NCBI RefSeq assembly: GCF_015207035.1
Contig: NZ_JADEXQ010000028.1
Location: forward strand, 1 to 59,154
Direction of reading: 5' to 3'
Source: Romeriopsis navalis LEGE 11480
GTDB lineage: Bacteria > Cyanobacteriota > Cyanobacteriia > Leptolyngbyales > Leptolyngbyaceae
Length of the DNA: 59,154 nt
Within the stretch, counting starts at the first letter, position 1. Each line of letters begins with the position of its first letter. A program made the translations under genes and the position numbers. Of this stretch, positions 26,898 through 37,853 are shown piece by piece. The notes beneath the pieces are model-generated. The model did no database searches. It saw only the letters and a program-made list of their open reading frames with translations, and was not told the origin of the DNA.

Positions 26898-29800
26898 TCA
26901 AGAGGCGGACTCGGCTGTATGACAAAACGGTTCCAGTAAATCGAGTAATGCTTGAAACTGATACTTTGAAACTTGATTTTCTAACACAATCGCGACTTCC
27001 GAAAATTCGACTGGTAGCTGATCGAGTAACTGGTAAATCTGCTTCGTCGAGCCCGTTGCGAGGGCATGATGGAAGTCGAGCAACCAGACTTTTGGCAGAT
27101 TTTGGAGTTGTTCGACCGATAGCATCGCCGGCGTATCCGGAATTACCGATAGGCTCGGTTCAAGCGCAATCGGTGAACTCGGGGCATAGCTGTAGCGCAC
27201 TGCTAAATGCCGCTGAATTTCGCTCAGAATTTGTGCTGCTGTTACGGGTTTAACCATATAGCCATCACAGCCGATGGCTAAGCCGACCGCGAGAATTTCG
27301 GTTTGTTGGCGTGTCAGTGTCTGGGTTGTAATGACGACTAATGGTCGGGCTTGGCCGTCTATGCCATGATGTTTCAGCGATTGCACGATCGCTTCTGCAT
27401 CGTGATTGAGTAACTGAATATCCACAAAAATCAGATCGGGTTGCCAGTCTTCACAGATCTGCAGCACGGATTCAGCGCAGTGCACCGCCTGTGTTTCAAA
27501 TCCGACTTGTTGCAGGAGTGAGCGCAAATATTTCTGATTATCGACATCGTTTTCGATGATCAAGATGCGGGCAGCGGCTTGTCCTGGGGCTAATCCGATG
27601 ATCGTGCTGGATGCGCTAGTGGTGGTATTTTCGGCCTCGGTGGAGAGCTGTACAGGGAGCGTTAAGGTGAATGTACTACCTTGACCGACTTGGCTATGGG
27701 CGACAATACTGCCACCGAGGAGTGTGGCTAACTGCTGGCTAATGTTTAAGCCTAAACCGGTGCCCGTGGGATGATGGATGGTCTCGGATTGGGTAAAGGC
27801 TTCAAAGATATTGGGTAAGATTTGGGGGGCAATCCCTACACCGGTATCTTTGACCACCAGCCGGAGCAAGTGACTGGGTGTATCGGTTGTTGACGTTTTA
27901 TCATTATCCAAAATCGGGACGGCGGAACCCTGGATGGTGATCTGGCCGTGCTGCGTAAATTTGATTGCATTGTCCAGAAGATTCGTCAGAATCTGACGCA
28001 GTCGAGCGAGATCGGTGTAAACGTACTGGGGGACCGAATGATCGAGCTGAATTTTGAAGGTTAACTGTTTCGATATCGCCTGGGGCTGGAAGATGTTGGC
28101 GATATCTTGTTCGAGTAGGGTGTAGAGGTCAAAATGTGTATTGACTAAGGTAAATTGCTCGGCTTCGATTTTGGAAAGATCCAGGACGTCATTAATCAAG
28201 CTGAGCAGATGATGGCCCGATCGCCGAATGGTGGTGATTTCTTCTTGTTGATCGGGGTTAAGCGTGGTGTCGCGGCTAAGTAACTCACTAAAGCCCAAAA
28301 TTGAATTGAGCGGGGTGCGGAGTTCGTGGGTAATACTGGCTAAGAAGCGGTTTTTGGCGCGATTCGCCAAGTCGGCTTTGGTTTTGGCCTTAGCTAAGGC
28401 TTGGGCCTGTTGTAGTTCGTGCTGGAGGCGGCGGCTTTCTGTCACATCAACCATGACGGCCAGGGATTGGATAATCTCGCCGGTGGCGTCTTTTTCGGCG
28501 GTCGATGACAGCAACACATCTAAGACTTGACCATCTTTCCGAATGAATTGGTAGGGAATATCCCAACAGACACCGGCTTTCAAAAATTCCGGTAGGACAA
28601 CTCGCTGAGCATAGAGCTGTGAAGCCTCGGTCATGAATACTGTGGCTTGTTGACCGAGTACGGTTTCGCGGGTATACCCCATTTTCTCAAGCCAATAGTC
28701 GCTCACACTCAGTAAACAACCGGCTTGATCAATCGAATGCAGCATCACGGGTGTTTCGTTATAAAGCCGGCGATACATCGCTTCTTGTGCTTGGAGAATT
28801 TGATGCGTCCGTGATTGGGAAATTGCATCAAGCAGACTGATGGCAATTAATTCTAAAATTTCAAAATCCGTTTGCTCGAAGTCAGTCGTTCGGACATCTT
28901 TTGAGACAAATTCTAAAATTCCGACGCAGTTGCCTGCCATTTGGAGCTGTGTTGCAAAGTAAGTTTGAATGCCGGCATTGCCGTACAGGGGATGTTGATC
29001 GAGATCGAGGGGGTCGATCGGGGTCAGCGCAATGGCTTTTTGGTTGAGTTCCCAAGGGAGCCAAGCGTCATTTAGATCGAGGGAGAATGTCTGACCGACG
29101 TTGACGGATAGGGGTTCGGATGAACTGACCGCAGCCAGTCGGAGATCATGCTGTTCTAGACAAAACAAGCTGGCCTGCGATAGGCCAAATACCGATTTCC
29201 CGACTTCCAAGTATGCTTCTAGTTGTTCAATCTCGGAATTATAGGTGCTGGCTTTGACTTGCAGCAGCATTTCCAGACTCTGGCTAAAGGATTGCAGTAC
29301 TTGTGTGCGTTCTTGCACCCGTTGCTCAAGTCCTTCATTGGTCGCGGTGAGTTGGACTTGGGTTTGGCGAAGTGATTGTTCGGTCACCTTCAGCCGACTA
29401 ATATCAACAAAACTCACGACAATTCCATCGGTATCCCGGCCCAGCAGATGATAGGGGTGCATCCGAATCAGTAAATATTGATCAGCTAGGTCATTGGCCT
29501 GGAGTTTGATCTCGCGGCTCAGGGGACGATCGCTGCCCAGTACCGATAAGGCTAATTCCTCAAAGTTATCCAATTCCATATTGTGCGATAGATCGCCGAT
29601 CGCCCGGCCTAAGTCGGAGTCAACGAGTTTGAAAACGGTGCGAGCGGCGGGGGTGAACTTACGAATTGTTAGATGTTTATCGAGAAATACCACGCCAATT
29701 TCAGTGCTTTCGAGCAGGTTATCCATATCGCTGTTGAGTTCTAACAGTTCCTGGATTTTCGCTTGGTATTCAGAATTGACGGTGTAGAGTTCTTCGTTGA

Positions 29801-31928
29801 CGGAATGCAGTTCTTCGTTGGTGCTTTGGAGTTCTTCATTGGAGGCAACGAGTTCCTCGTTCGTGGCTTGCTGTTCCTCGTTGGTTGTTTCTAATTCTTC
29901 GATCGTCGCTTGGAGATTTTCCCGCGTTTGTTGCAGCTCATATTCCACTTCGGCAATTTGGTTTTGGGCTTCATCACCGGGTTCAAATACGGTGATCGTC
30001 GCAGGAATAGACACTGGCTCATCGGCTTCGATTAAGACAATCACACAGTCGCCGGCGGGTGTATTGCCCTCCTGATGCCAAACTTCCAATTTGACGGTCT
30101 TCAGGGGTGGATTTTCGCGTAGGGCAATCCCGCGATAAAATACCCCTTCTTCCCCTGCCCGTCTGGCCCGGTTAATTGCGGTGCTTAACGGTAAACGGAG
30201 TGAGGGCACAACACGGTCACTCAATTTATTAGTGAGGCGACCTTCTGGGACAACAAGGATGTCGGTTGACCCCCCAGCAACATGCACCAGCTCATTATGG
30301 CGATCGATGACTAAACAGGTGGCCGATCGGCGCATCACAATACTGCGCAAGGTGCTTTCTAAAATCGGATCGAGGGACGAGGTGGGACGGGGGGCAGTGC
30401 GTCGCGTCGGTCGTAATTGCATCGGATTGATTTGTGGCAGGTTGAGTAACCCGGTGCCACGGAACTTTTGATATAGTTTCCAGCGTGGTTGAAGAGTGAC
30501 AAATGCATTCTCGACATCGCCGAGGTTTTCGGATTCGCCGAGAAATAAAATCCCATTGGATCGTAAGGAGAAATTCAGTGAACAAAGTACTTTTTGTTGG
30601 AGCTGTGCTTGCATATAAATCAGCACATTACGACAGCTAACCAAGTGCAACTTGGTAAATCCGGCATCGGTGACAAGATTATGATTGGCGAAGATCACGA
30701 TTTCGCGAATTTCGCGCTTGATTTGGAAGGTGTCATCGCCCTTCTGATCAAAGTATTTTTTGAGTAAATGACTGGGCAATTCATTCCGAATGGTCTCGGG
30801 ATAAATGCCTTGAGATGCCTGATCTAAAGCGTCTTGATCGAGATCTGTGGCAAAAATTTTGGCATGGACTGGCTTATTGGCGTGGTCGGCCAGTTCATGG
30901 AGCAGTAGAGCTAAGGAATAGGCTTCTTCGCCAGTCGCACAGGCCGCACTCCACAAGCGCAGTGGATTATTCGGCTCCATGATGTCAATTAGGCCGGGAA
31001 GAATTTGCTTTTCCAGAAATGACCAGGCTTCGGGGTTTCGGAAGAAATGGGTCACTTTGATCAGCAGATCACTCCGCAGTAGCACGCGTTCTTCTTCCGA
31101 TTGTTGTAAGTGTTGCACGTAGTCTTCTAAAGACTGAAACCCCGTCGCGATGCAGCGTCGATGAATTCGACGTGAAAGCGTTTTTTCGCGATAGTAGGAG
31201 AAATCAACTTTCTCTTTTTCTGCGAGTGTTTGGATAATCTGCTCTAAGTATGGCTCCGCCCGCTTATGAAATTTGGTTTCTGCCCGTAGATCGTTAATCA
31301 GCGGCAATGAACCCATCAAACTGGTAATCCGTTGAGCCAGTTTATCTGGGGACAGAATTTGATCAATGATCCGCGTATTGATGGCACTATTGGGCATTCC
31401 ATCAAATTCGGCACTTGTGGGCTCTTGGACAAAGGTGAGTCCACCGGCTTCGTTAATTGCTTGCAGTCCGCGTGTGCCATCAGTCCCAGTTCCCGATAGG
31501 ATTACCCCCATTGCCTGGTCGCCATACTCTTCCGCGAGGGACTGGAAGAATAAGTTAATCGGATATTGTGGTGCGGGTAAGGCCAAATCGCGATTTTGAC
31601 TAGATAGATGAAAGTGGCGATCGCGAAGAACTAAGTTGTGTCCTGGTGGGATTAAGAAAATTGAGTTGGGTTTTGGTGCCATCTGATGTTCGACTTTGCA
31701 GATCGGCATCGAAGTACTGCGTTCCAACAGCTCCTTCATCAGACTTTTAAAGTCGGGGGACAGATGCTGTACGACAACAAAACAGGCGCCGGTATCGAGC
31801 GGCAGATTGGCAAAAAAGTCTTCTAGGGGCTGGAGCCCACCGGCGGAAGCGCCAATTCCCACAACGTAAAAGTCGGATGGCTGATCTGAGTCTACGACAA
31901 TCTCCGGCGTCACCTGTTGCTCAGTCAT
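26898..31928 (-). CDS. CheB-CheR-PAS-GAF hybrid sensor histidine kinase
   Basis: 1676 residues from ATG 31928 (open frame to 31961). Order: CheB methylesterase (about 20-200; Ser in [13 protein letters not shown], His in [11 protein letters not shown], Asp in [15 protein letters not shown]); CheR methyltransferase (about 215-480; [18 protein letters not shown] binds [13 protein letters not shown]); a PAS-like stretch; a long coiled coil built from NEELxSxNEEL repeats (about 655-735); PAS (about 740-860); GAF-like (about 900-1060); PAS (about 1080-1200); His[20 protein letters not shown]; HATPase with [12 protein letters not shown]; a receiver (about 1490-1610; Asp in IFVDIQLL); and a C-terminal tail with [20 protein letters not shown]. 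This is a known architecture in cyanobacteria and other bacteria, of unknown input. Soluble. No che cluster surrounds it. Confidence 0.93.
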   Translation of the reverse strand: MTEQQVTPEIVVDSDQPSDFYVVGIGASAGGLQPLEDFFANLPLDTGACFVVVQHLSPDFKSLMKELLERSTSMPICKVEHQMAPKPNSIFLIPPGHNLVLRDRHFHLSSQNRDLALPAPQYPINLFFQSLAEEYGDQAMGVILSGTGTDGTRGLQAINEAGGLTFVQEPTSAEFDGMPNSAINTRIIDQILSPDKLAQRITSLMGSLPLINDLRAETKFHKRAEPYLEQIIQTLAEKEKVDFSYYREKTLSRRIHRRCIATGFQSLEDYVQHLQQSEEERVLLRSDLLIKVTHFFRNPEAWSFLEKQILPGLIDIMEPNNPLRLWSAACATGEEAYSLALLLHELADHANKPVHAKIFATDLDQDALDQASQGIYPETIRNELPSHLLKKYFDQKGDDTFQIKREIREIVIFANHNLVTDAGFTKLHLVSCRNVLIYMQAQLQQKVLCSLNFSLRSNGILFLGESENLGDVENAFVTLQPRWKLYQKFRGTGLLNLPQINPMQLRPTRRTAPRPTSSLDPILESTLRSIVMRRSATCLVIDRHNELVHVAGGSTDILVVPEGRLTNKLSDRVVPSLRLPLSTAINRARRAGEEGVFYRGIALRENPPLKTVKLEVWHQEGNTPAGDCVIVLIEADEPVSIPATITVFEPGDEAQNQIAEVEYELQQTRENLQATIEELETTNEEQQATNEELVASNEELQSTNEELHSVNEELYTVNSEYQAKIQELLELNSDMDNLLESTEIGVVFLDKHLTIRKFTPAARTVFKLVDSDLGRAIGDLSHNMELDNFEELALSVLGSDRPLSREIKLQANDLADQYLLIRMHPYHLLGRDTDGIVVSFVDISRLKVTEQSLRQTQVQLTATNEGLEQRVQERTQVLQSFSQSLEMLLQVKASTYNSEIEQLEAYLEVGKSVFGLSQASLFCLEQHDLRLAAVSSSEPLSVNVGQTFSLDLNDAWLPWELNQKAIALTPIDPLDLDQHPLYGNAGIQTYFATQLQMAGNCVGILEFVSKDVRTTDFEQTDFEILELIAISLLDAISQSRTHQILQAQEAMYRRLYNETPVMLHSIDQAGCLLSVSDYWLEKMGYTRETVLGQQATVFMTEASQLYAQRVVLPEFLKAGVCWDIPYQFIRKDGQVLDVLLSSTAEKDATGEIIQSLAVMVDVTESRRLQHELQQAQALAKAKTKADLANRAKNRFLASITHELRTPLNSILGFSELLSRDTTLNPDQQEEITTIRRSGHHLLSLINDVLDLSKIEAEQFTLVNTHFDLYTLLEQDIANIFQPQAISKQLTFKIQLDHSVPQYVYTDLARLRQILTNLLDNAIKFTQHGQITIQGSAVPILDNDKTSTTDTPSHLLRLVVKDTGVGIAPQILPNIFEAFTQSETIHHPTGTGLGLNISQQLATLLGGSIVAHSQVGQGSTFTLTLPVQLSTEAENTTTSASSTIIGLAPGQAAARILIIENDVDNQKYLRSLLQQVGFETQAVHCAESVLQICEDWQPDLIFVDIQLLNHDAEAIVQSLKHHGIDGQARPLVVITTQTLTRQQTEILAVGLAIGCDGYMVKPVTAAQILSEIQRHLAVRYSYAPSSPIALEPSLSVIPDTPAMLSVEQLQNLPKVWLLDFHHALATGSTKQIYQLLDQLPVEFSEVAIVLENQVSKYQFQALLDLLEPFCHTAESAS

Positions 31929-32316
31929 AATGTAAGGCCCTATGTTTAAATTAAGCCCCAAGGCTGTGAATTAATAATTGAAATTAGTGCATGTATTACG
32001 GCAAACTCTTTAGCCTGGACACTGAATTGAATACATTTTTAGTTAGCAGTGTGGCATATATTCCTCGTTCAGTATTTTTACCTTACTCAGTATCTTCACT
32101 ATTCTTAATTTAACATGGTTAAACTGAGCAATGGTGGCTATTTGAAGTCCATTTCTAAAGCAAATCTTAAGAAGTTTCAAAAATGTACTTATCCGTCAAT
32201 ATGATGCTAAGAAGCTAAATTAAACTCGGTCTGGAGAAGCTTTATATGAGGCGCTTTGAGTGCTTCTGTCGTTGTTGGCAAAGTGCTAATATGCAAGTTT
32301 GGTGTGGAATATGATA

Positions 32317-32361
32317 TTGATTTTGCATCTAAATTAAGCCTAGGTTTGGATGCAAAATCAA
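32317..32361. repeat. 13-bp inverted repeat (long hairpin)
   Basis: TTGATTTTGCATC (32317-32329) pairs exactly with GATGCAAAATCAA (32349-32361), and inside the loop AAGCC (32336-32340) can pair with GGTTT, so the whole folds as a long interrupted stem. It lies about 390-430 bases upstream of the hybrid kinase start. No T tract follows on either strand. It could be a regulatory RNA, an operator or a remnant of a small repeat element. Confidence 0.45.
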
Positions 32362-32529
32362 GTTTGGGAAATCAGTAGGCTTACGGTAATTTTGATTTGT
32401 TGAGCGATATGCTATCAACCTGAATTTAGGCGAATTTTGACTTTGGCGACATTTGGAGAAGTCAAAACTGTTTTCATTGTGTAACTTTGATAATTACTGA
32501 TGTAGTTGAGATTGAGATTTGGGGTGTTT

Positions 32530-32775
32530 ATGGATGTATCAGCAAGGCCTGATTTGGCTTTGGGCGTAGGAGAGTATTTCCATCACATCAAGTGATTGAG
32601 GCATGAGCGATGTGCGAATAGTGAATGGTTGTGCAAGCATGGTGCGCCTCCGGACAATACACCGGTTCAGTTGGATGAATATTCGGCGTGGTTTAATAAA
32701 CGCAATGTCGATGTCAGGTTTGCGTAGTTCGATGCACTGGGCAATGAACTACTGGATTGTCCTGTGGTGCGTTGA
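32530..32775 (+). pseudogene. Stop-interrupted frame, function unknown
   Basis: From an ATG at 32530 one frame reads 81 codons to a TGA at 32773 with only two stops inside: a TGA after HHIK and a TAG after DVRFA. The pieces between stops look like protein (LDEYSAWFNKRNVDVRFA, then FDALGNELLDCPVV), unlike random sequence. Downstream (32940-33010) another short coding-like piece, WTAINVLCDIHAHHCEAQNA, appears in an unrelated frame. The simplest reading is a decayed gene. I do not recognise the family. The whole 1.4-kb stretch 31929-33354 holds no intact gene that I can support. Confidence 0.4.
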
Positions 32776-32789
32776 TTCATGAATGCTGA

Positions 32790-32823
32790 AGATGCTTATC
32801 AGGCAATCGCCTGATAAGCATCT
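32790..32823. repeat. 15-bp perfect inverted repeat with 4-base loop
   Basis: AGATGCTTATCAGGC (32790-32804) and its exact complement (32809-32823) are separated by AATC. This is the strongest hairpin in the window that is not followed by T residues. It lies 15 bases after the interrupted frame on the plus strand, where it might have served as its terminator. Confidence 0.6.
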
Positions 32824-33295
32824 GACTCAAACACGACAACTTACTGAGGGTGCAAAGTCTGGCATTCGATTTAGCCCGAGTGGCGATCAGGGGACATAAA
32901 AGGCCAGCCCCGACGGACTTGGTGCAAGGTCGAGCATCCGTGGACTGCAATTAATGTACTCTGCGACATTCATGCCCATCATTGTGAAGCCCAGAATGCC
33001 GCGATTTGATGACGCTGAAGTGCGTTTTGACGATGCTAGAACTTGTCTGCAAAAAAAACTTTAGGACTTGGGACGAAACGCTTATGCTCCAACGCTGAAC
33101 TCACGGTTCGGCTCGGCCACATTCGTCCGGAAAAACAACGCCCGCCGTTATCATCTCAACCTGATTCACCGAGCTTTATCCCTCGACGTAATGCGACACC
33201 AAGGGGCTGGTTTGATTTTCTGATTTAAGCACCCAGTTCTTGTAGGGCACGAATAGCTAAATTTTTACCCGATCGATTTATGCTTCATCTCTAGT

Positions 33296-33328
33296 CATTG
33301 GCTCCAGTTTAGTGACAGTGAGCCAATG
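33296..33328 (-). terminator. Hairpin after the cytochrome b561-like gene
   Basis: CATTGGCTC (33296-33304) and GAGCCAATG (33320-33328) form a 9-bp stem with a 15-base loop, 27 bases past the stop of the minus-strand cytochrome gene. No T tract follows, so termination is uncertain. Confidence 0.4.
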
Positions 33329-33354
33329 GCTAATTACTCTATATCGTGATTGTT

Positions 33355-33960
33355 TTAATCCTTTTGTCGCCGTTGCAAAAACTTTTGGATCTGTCCCGGC
33401 CACTGCATCGGGGTGTCATTGTGGCGCAGCCTGACAGAGAAGATCGACATGAGTAATGGCATGCCCCCAATTTTGAGATTCATCAAAATATGGAAAATAA
33501 AGCCGATCCCGATCGCGCTCCAAGCCGATAAATGAAATAAGTATGGCAGGTGATCAAATTCCTCATTGGCCAGCCAGCGGCCCTCCATTTGTTTCCCAGA
33601 GACTAAGGCCAGAATTGCCGCGCCCATGATGAAGGTATTGGTGAGGCGGTGCAGACTGTACCACCAGGCTGGACGTCTGGGGTGGGCCAGTTGTTTAAGA
33701 CTGGATAGCTGAACCAGCTTGCTCCGACCCAGTGTCAAGCTATATAGCACCAAGAGCAACATAATCAGGGTCGCGATTTCCCCGATCGTATGGTGTAAAC
33801 CCATAATATTATCGGTCGCCGGTAAGCCTAACTTGCCCCAGCGGCCATCAAACTCTTCATAGATCAAATAACCGGATGTGGCTGCACCTAAAATAATCAA
33901 CGCTCCGAGACCATGCAGTAATCGGAGCAGAGACGGCTGATAGGGAGATTGACGTGCCAT
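33355..33960 (-). CDS. Cytochrome b561/b-type diheme membrane protein
   Basis: 201 residues with four membrane helices (about 10-30, 55-80, 105-125, 140-165). His residues fall at positions expected for heme ligands: LLRLLHGLGALII in helix 1, LHHTIGEIATLIML in helix 2 and HLSAWSAIGIGFIFHILMNL in the last helix. This is the fold of bacterial cytochrome b561 and of hydrogenase or formate-dehydrogenase cytochrome subunits. It would carry electrons across the inner or thylakoid membrane; the partner is not encoded nearby. Cyanobacteria often have a stand-alone gene of this type. The start ATG at 33958-33960 is the only good one. It is divergent from the GAPDH gene. Confidence 0.8.
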   Translation of the reverse strand: MARQSPYQPSLLRLLHGLGALIILGAATSGYLIYEEFDGRWGKLGLPATDNIMGLHHTIGEIATLIMLLLVLYSLTLGRSKLVQLSSLKQLAHPRRPAWWYSLHRLTNTFIMGAAILALVSGKQMEGRWLANEEFDHLPYLFHLSAWSAIGIGFIFHILMNLKIGGMPLLMSIFSVRLRHNDTPMQWPGQIQKFLQRRQKD

Positions 33961-34122
33961 ATTAAATCACCATGAGTCCAGGCCGCTGAGTTAAATGTGG
34001 CTCAGCTAGCTCTATTATGTCGTCTGATTGAGCAAAGATTTCAAAATATCAAAGCCCGTAACGCCACATAGCGGAATGTAAAAAATCGTACGCTCAAACA
34101 CAAAGAAAATAGATGCATTCTC

Positions 34123-34188
34123 GATCCCCGAGTGGGGATCAAGTAATTTGGGGTTCAGCAACGTTACTTTCAAAAACCACTGCGTGGT
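34123..34188 (+). promoter_or_regulatory. Two hairpins upstream of the GAPDH gene
   Basis: The 391-base gap 33961-34351 holds no gene. Within it GATCCCC (34123-34129) pairs with GGGGATC (34134-34140) around GAGT, and CTCG/CGAG offers a competing fold; ACCAC (34176-34180) pairs with GTGGT (34184-34188) around TGC. They lie 165-230 bases before the ATG. They may be leader structures or operator sites for the strongly expressed glycolytic gene; no promoter boxes can be assigned safely. Confidence 0.3.
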
Positions 34189-34264
34189 GAATTGATATCG
34201 ACCAAAAAAAGCTTCAGACTGCGGTTCGGTTGACTACGCTACGAAACATGTCACAAGTGAGTAA

Positions 34265-35407
<1,143 letters not shown>

Positions 35408-35474
35408 AAGTTGAGTTTGGGATGTGTTCGCCAGTAATCCATCCCATGCGTTAAGTAATCTACAAGACTAAATC

Positions 35475-35508
35475 AAGCAATGAGATGATGATCTCATTGC
35501 TTTTTTTT
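35475..35508 (+). terminator. Rho-independent terminator of the GAPDH gene
   Basis: A 12-bp stem (35475-35486 with 35491-35502) around GATG, running directly into eight T (35501-35508). A textbook intrinsic terminator 68 bases after the gene. Confidence 0.95.
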
Positions 35509-35562
35509 GCTGAAAATTACGAATGATTCAATTGATCTGTTTTGTCTTGGTGAGCCAATATT

Positions 35563-36078
35563 TCAGGCATTTGCTAATTTCTTCCAGAGCATTTCACCAA
35601 TTGTCCAGCCGATGATGCCAACGACTGCTGCACCGATGGCCATCCCCCCCACTAAAAGTGGATTTTGTAGTAGGGCTAACCATTTTCCACCCAGAAATAA
35701 CCCGGCACTGATCACCGCGAGGAGAGTGGAGCTGATGAAGAATGTGACGATCGTGAATGCCCGGGTGCGAGGGGTCCGATAACCGTTCTGGCGTAATCCT
35801 ACAAGTTCTGTAAAACCGACGGTGAGGCTAAGGTACCCAGCGATTAAGATTGAGCGGGGCAAGATAATTAAAATCAAAGGCAGAATTAATAATAAGATGC
35901 TGCCGCGATGTTTGAGCTTTGCCATGCCGAGAGTGAGAAATAAAGCCCCAAAGGGTGCCCAGCCCATAATTTCTAGTTTGGCTGGGGTGAGCCTTGGGAC
36001 AATGAAGCCGGTAATAATCATGCCGATCGTCATGCAAAGCGAGAATAGATAATCTTTTGGTTGCCAAGGGAGTTTCAT
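35563..36078 (-). CDS. Polytopic membrane protein, function unknown
   Basis: 171 residues from ATG 36078 (a GTG three codons earlier is possible). Four to five hydrophobic helices are visible: near 10-28 (LFSLCMTIGMIITGFIV), 40-55, 62-85 (SILLLILPLILIILPRSILI), 108-130 and 140-160. Between helices lies a basic loop (RQNGYRTPRTRAF). No family recognised. The antisense frames over it are shadows. It lies 92 bases downstream of the secreted protein gene at 36171 on the same strand, so the two may form one transcript. Confidence 0.6.
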   Translation of the reverse strand: MKLPWQPKDYLFSLCMTIGMIITGFIVPRLTPAKLEIMGWAPFGALFLTLGMAKLKHRGSILLLILPLILIILPRSILIAGYLSLTVGFTELVGLRQNGYRTPRTRAFTIVTFFISSTLLAVISAGLFLGGKWLALLQNPLLVGGMAIGAAVVGIIGWTIGEMLWKKLANA

Positions 36079-36170
36079 CGAAAACACACTTCAAACATTG
36101 GATACATTCGATCATGGCATCCAGTGTCATCTAATTCATGCTGCTTTTAACGAAACGTGTTGATTGTGGC

Positions 36171-36932
36171 CTAAGGACATGCGAATTCACCCCATTGCAG
36201 CCCGTTTCGAGCAGGGACCCCTGCTGCAACACATTTAAATCGCTGTACCTGGTTACCGAGTTTGCCGAACATCGTGTAATAGTCGGTTTCCGCGATGCCA
36301 AACTTGGCGGCATCGGTAGTTGGACAATCACGCATCAACTGCTTGCTCAGACTAAGTAGTAGCTTCGGTGAGTTCATAATGTTTTCCCCACCCATCCCAC
36401 TGAAAGTAAAGTTGAATAGGTCGCTATTCGCGCGCGGGGGATTCGCATAACCCTGAAGTTTATAGGGGCGAAACCGCACATTACGAGTGTTACGGACGTT
36501 GCGCAATTTAGTCATGGTGGCGCGAATCGCACTATCGCAGTTTGCCGTACTCTCAACTTCGCGGCCAGCGAACTCCAGTACCGCTTCTTGCACGACCGTT
36601 TTACCCGTCTGGCGAATTTCCAAATTGGTTTTATTAATAATAAATGTGCCGCCATTGGCGATAGCGGTATAGTTATCGCCGGATTTACGCGCAGTGATCT
36701 GCTGGAATTTGCGACCGAGGGGTGACATGACAAAGATCAATCGGCTGGCAACCTGCGCGTCTTTACAGACCCAGATGCTGTAGTGGTAGGTGCGAAAGTA
36801 AGCCTCGCGTAAACCAATTCCGCAAGTGGTTTCATCCCCATCACCGCCTTGGGCAATGGCGGGTATCATATGGGCGCTGCATAATCCGACGATCGCCACG
36901 GGCAAACATAAGTAGCGGTAAATGAGTTTCAT
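36171..36932 (-). CDS. Secreted Cys-containing protein, function unknown
   Basis: 253 residues. Signal peptide MKLIYRYLCLPVAIVGLCSA ending near IPAIAQG (residue 28). The mature protein has five scattered cysteines (in TTCGIG, WVCKD, ANCDS, RDCPT, RFKCV) plus a C-terminal FACP, an arrangement that could give disulfides in the periplasm. No domain recognised. The central part is rich in short beta-type patterns (IRQTGKTVVQEAVLEFAGR). Secreted to periplasm or beyond. It is divergent from the TetR gene, and its promoter shares the 195-base gap with the TetR operator. Confidence 0.65.
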   Translation of the reverse strand: MKLIYRYLCLPVAIVGLCSAHMIPAIAQGGDGDETTCGIGLREAYFRTYHYSIWVCKDAQVASRLIFVMSPLGRKFQQITARKSGDNYTAIANGGTFIINKTNLEIRQTGKTVVQEAVLEFAGREVESTANCDSAIRATMTKLRNVRNTRNVRFRPYKLQGYANPPRANSDLFNFTFSGMGGENIMNSPKLLLSLSKQLMRDCPTTDAAKFGIAETDYYTMFGKLGNQVQRFKCVAAGVPARNGLQWGEFACP

Positions 36933-37092
36933 AACGCAAATTGAAATATTGAGGTTTGTGCAAGATTTACCTTAATTCCAAATCATTGCTTGAGTATTGG
37001 GGCAAAAATATCAGACTTTTTTCCGATTTATGGGTGATCGCCCGTGAGCCAAAATTGCGGTTGCGCTATCCAGCGATCTCCCCTATGGTTTA

Positions 37093-37112
37093 AAAAGACC
37101 GATCGGTTTCTT
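37093..37112. promoter_or_regulatory. TetR operator upstream of the regulator gene
   Basis: The palindrome ACCGATCGGT (37098-37107), inside AAGACCGATCGGTTTC, lies 20 bases before the TetR start. The same core recurs before the GST gene. It resembles the NemR-type operator pattern TAGACC-N4-GGTCTA. It probably mediates autorepression. Confidence 0.75.
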
Positions 37113-37127
37113 GTTTTTGTTTAGCCC

Positions 37128-37736
37128 ATGTCAAAAGCCGAAATCACCAAACGCAATATTATCGAAAAAGCGGCGAACCTGTTTAATCAGCAGGGGTTTG
37201 CTGGTGCTTCGATGGCGGATTTAATGGCGGCGACCGGACTGAAGAAAGGTGGAATTTATAATCACTTTTCCAGCAAAGAGGCGTTAGCAATCGCCGCATT
37301 TGATTATGCTGTATCGCTGTATCAGCAGCGTTATCGTCATGTCTTGCGAGAGCAACGTCATAGTGTCGATCGCATTAAAGCGATCGTTACGACATTTTGT
37401 GGGACGATTCATAATCCTCCCTTACAAGGTGGTTGTCCATTGATCAATACAGCGATTGATAGCGATGATACGAATCCAGTATTGCGCGATCGAACACGTC
37501 AAGCGATGGATCAATGGCGATTGATGATTACTAAGGTTGTTGATCGTGGCACTAAATCGGGTGAACTATCTGAATCCGTTGACTCAGATGAGTTAGCTTC
37601 AATTTTAATTTCAACGATGGAAGGAGCGATCATGCTCACGAAGCTCTATGATGATCCCTTGCACATTGAGCGGGTCGAAAAACATCTGTTGGCTTACGTT
37701 GAGCAGTTGCGGCAGCATCAGCCTCACCAGACTTAA
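37128..37736 (+). CDS. TetR/AcrR family transcriptional repressor
   Basis: 202 residues. The N-terminal helix-turn-helix domain (about 5-52) contains IIEKAANLFNQQGFAGASMA and LKKGGIYNHFSSKEALAIA, the standard TetR recognition helix region. The C-terminal ligand domain (60-195) has QGGCPLINTAIDS with a Cys near residue 104 that might sense electrophiles, as the NemR and AcrR-like families do. The regulator and the next gene each carry an ACCGATCGGT palindrome upstream, so it likely represses both itself and the GST. Cytoplasmic dimer. The inducing ligand is unknown. Confidence 0.93.
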   Translation: MSKAEITKRNIIEKAANLFNQQGFAGASMADLMAATGLKKGGIYNHFSSKEALAIAAFDYAVSLYQQRYRHVLREQRHSVDRIKAIVTTFCGTIHNPPLQGGCPLINTAIDSDDTNPVLRDRTRQAMDQWRLMITKVVDRGTKSGELSESVDSDELASILISTMEGAIMLTKLYDDPLHIERVEKHLLAYVEQLRQHQPHQT

Positions 37737-37812
37737 GTCAGGCTTGGGCATGATTCATCCGATCTCGTTTTGCAACATCTGACCTTTACGTGCCATCTTT
37801 TTTTGCAGAAAA

Positions 37813-37830
37813 ACCGACCGATCGGTCTTG
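37813..37830. promoter_or_regulatory. TetR operator upstream of the GST gene
   Basis: GACCGATCGGTC (37816-37827) is a perfect 12-base palindrome, 26 bases before the GST start. It shares the core GACCGATCGGT with the site before the TetR gene. Binding there would block GST transcription. Confidence 0.78.
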
Positions 37831-37853
37831 AATTGATTTAGAGGCAGAGTTTC

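Noticed and set aside
29797-30075. 92-residue Ser-rich frame antisense to the coiled coil of the hybrid kinase
   Set aside because: Produced by the repetitive NEEL coiled-coil codons read backwards.
33043-33228. 61-residue plus-strand frame in the gene-poor stretch
   Set aside because: No ribosome binding site, mixed charge and Pro-rich ending, no sign of a fold; treated as part of the decayed region.
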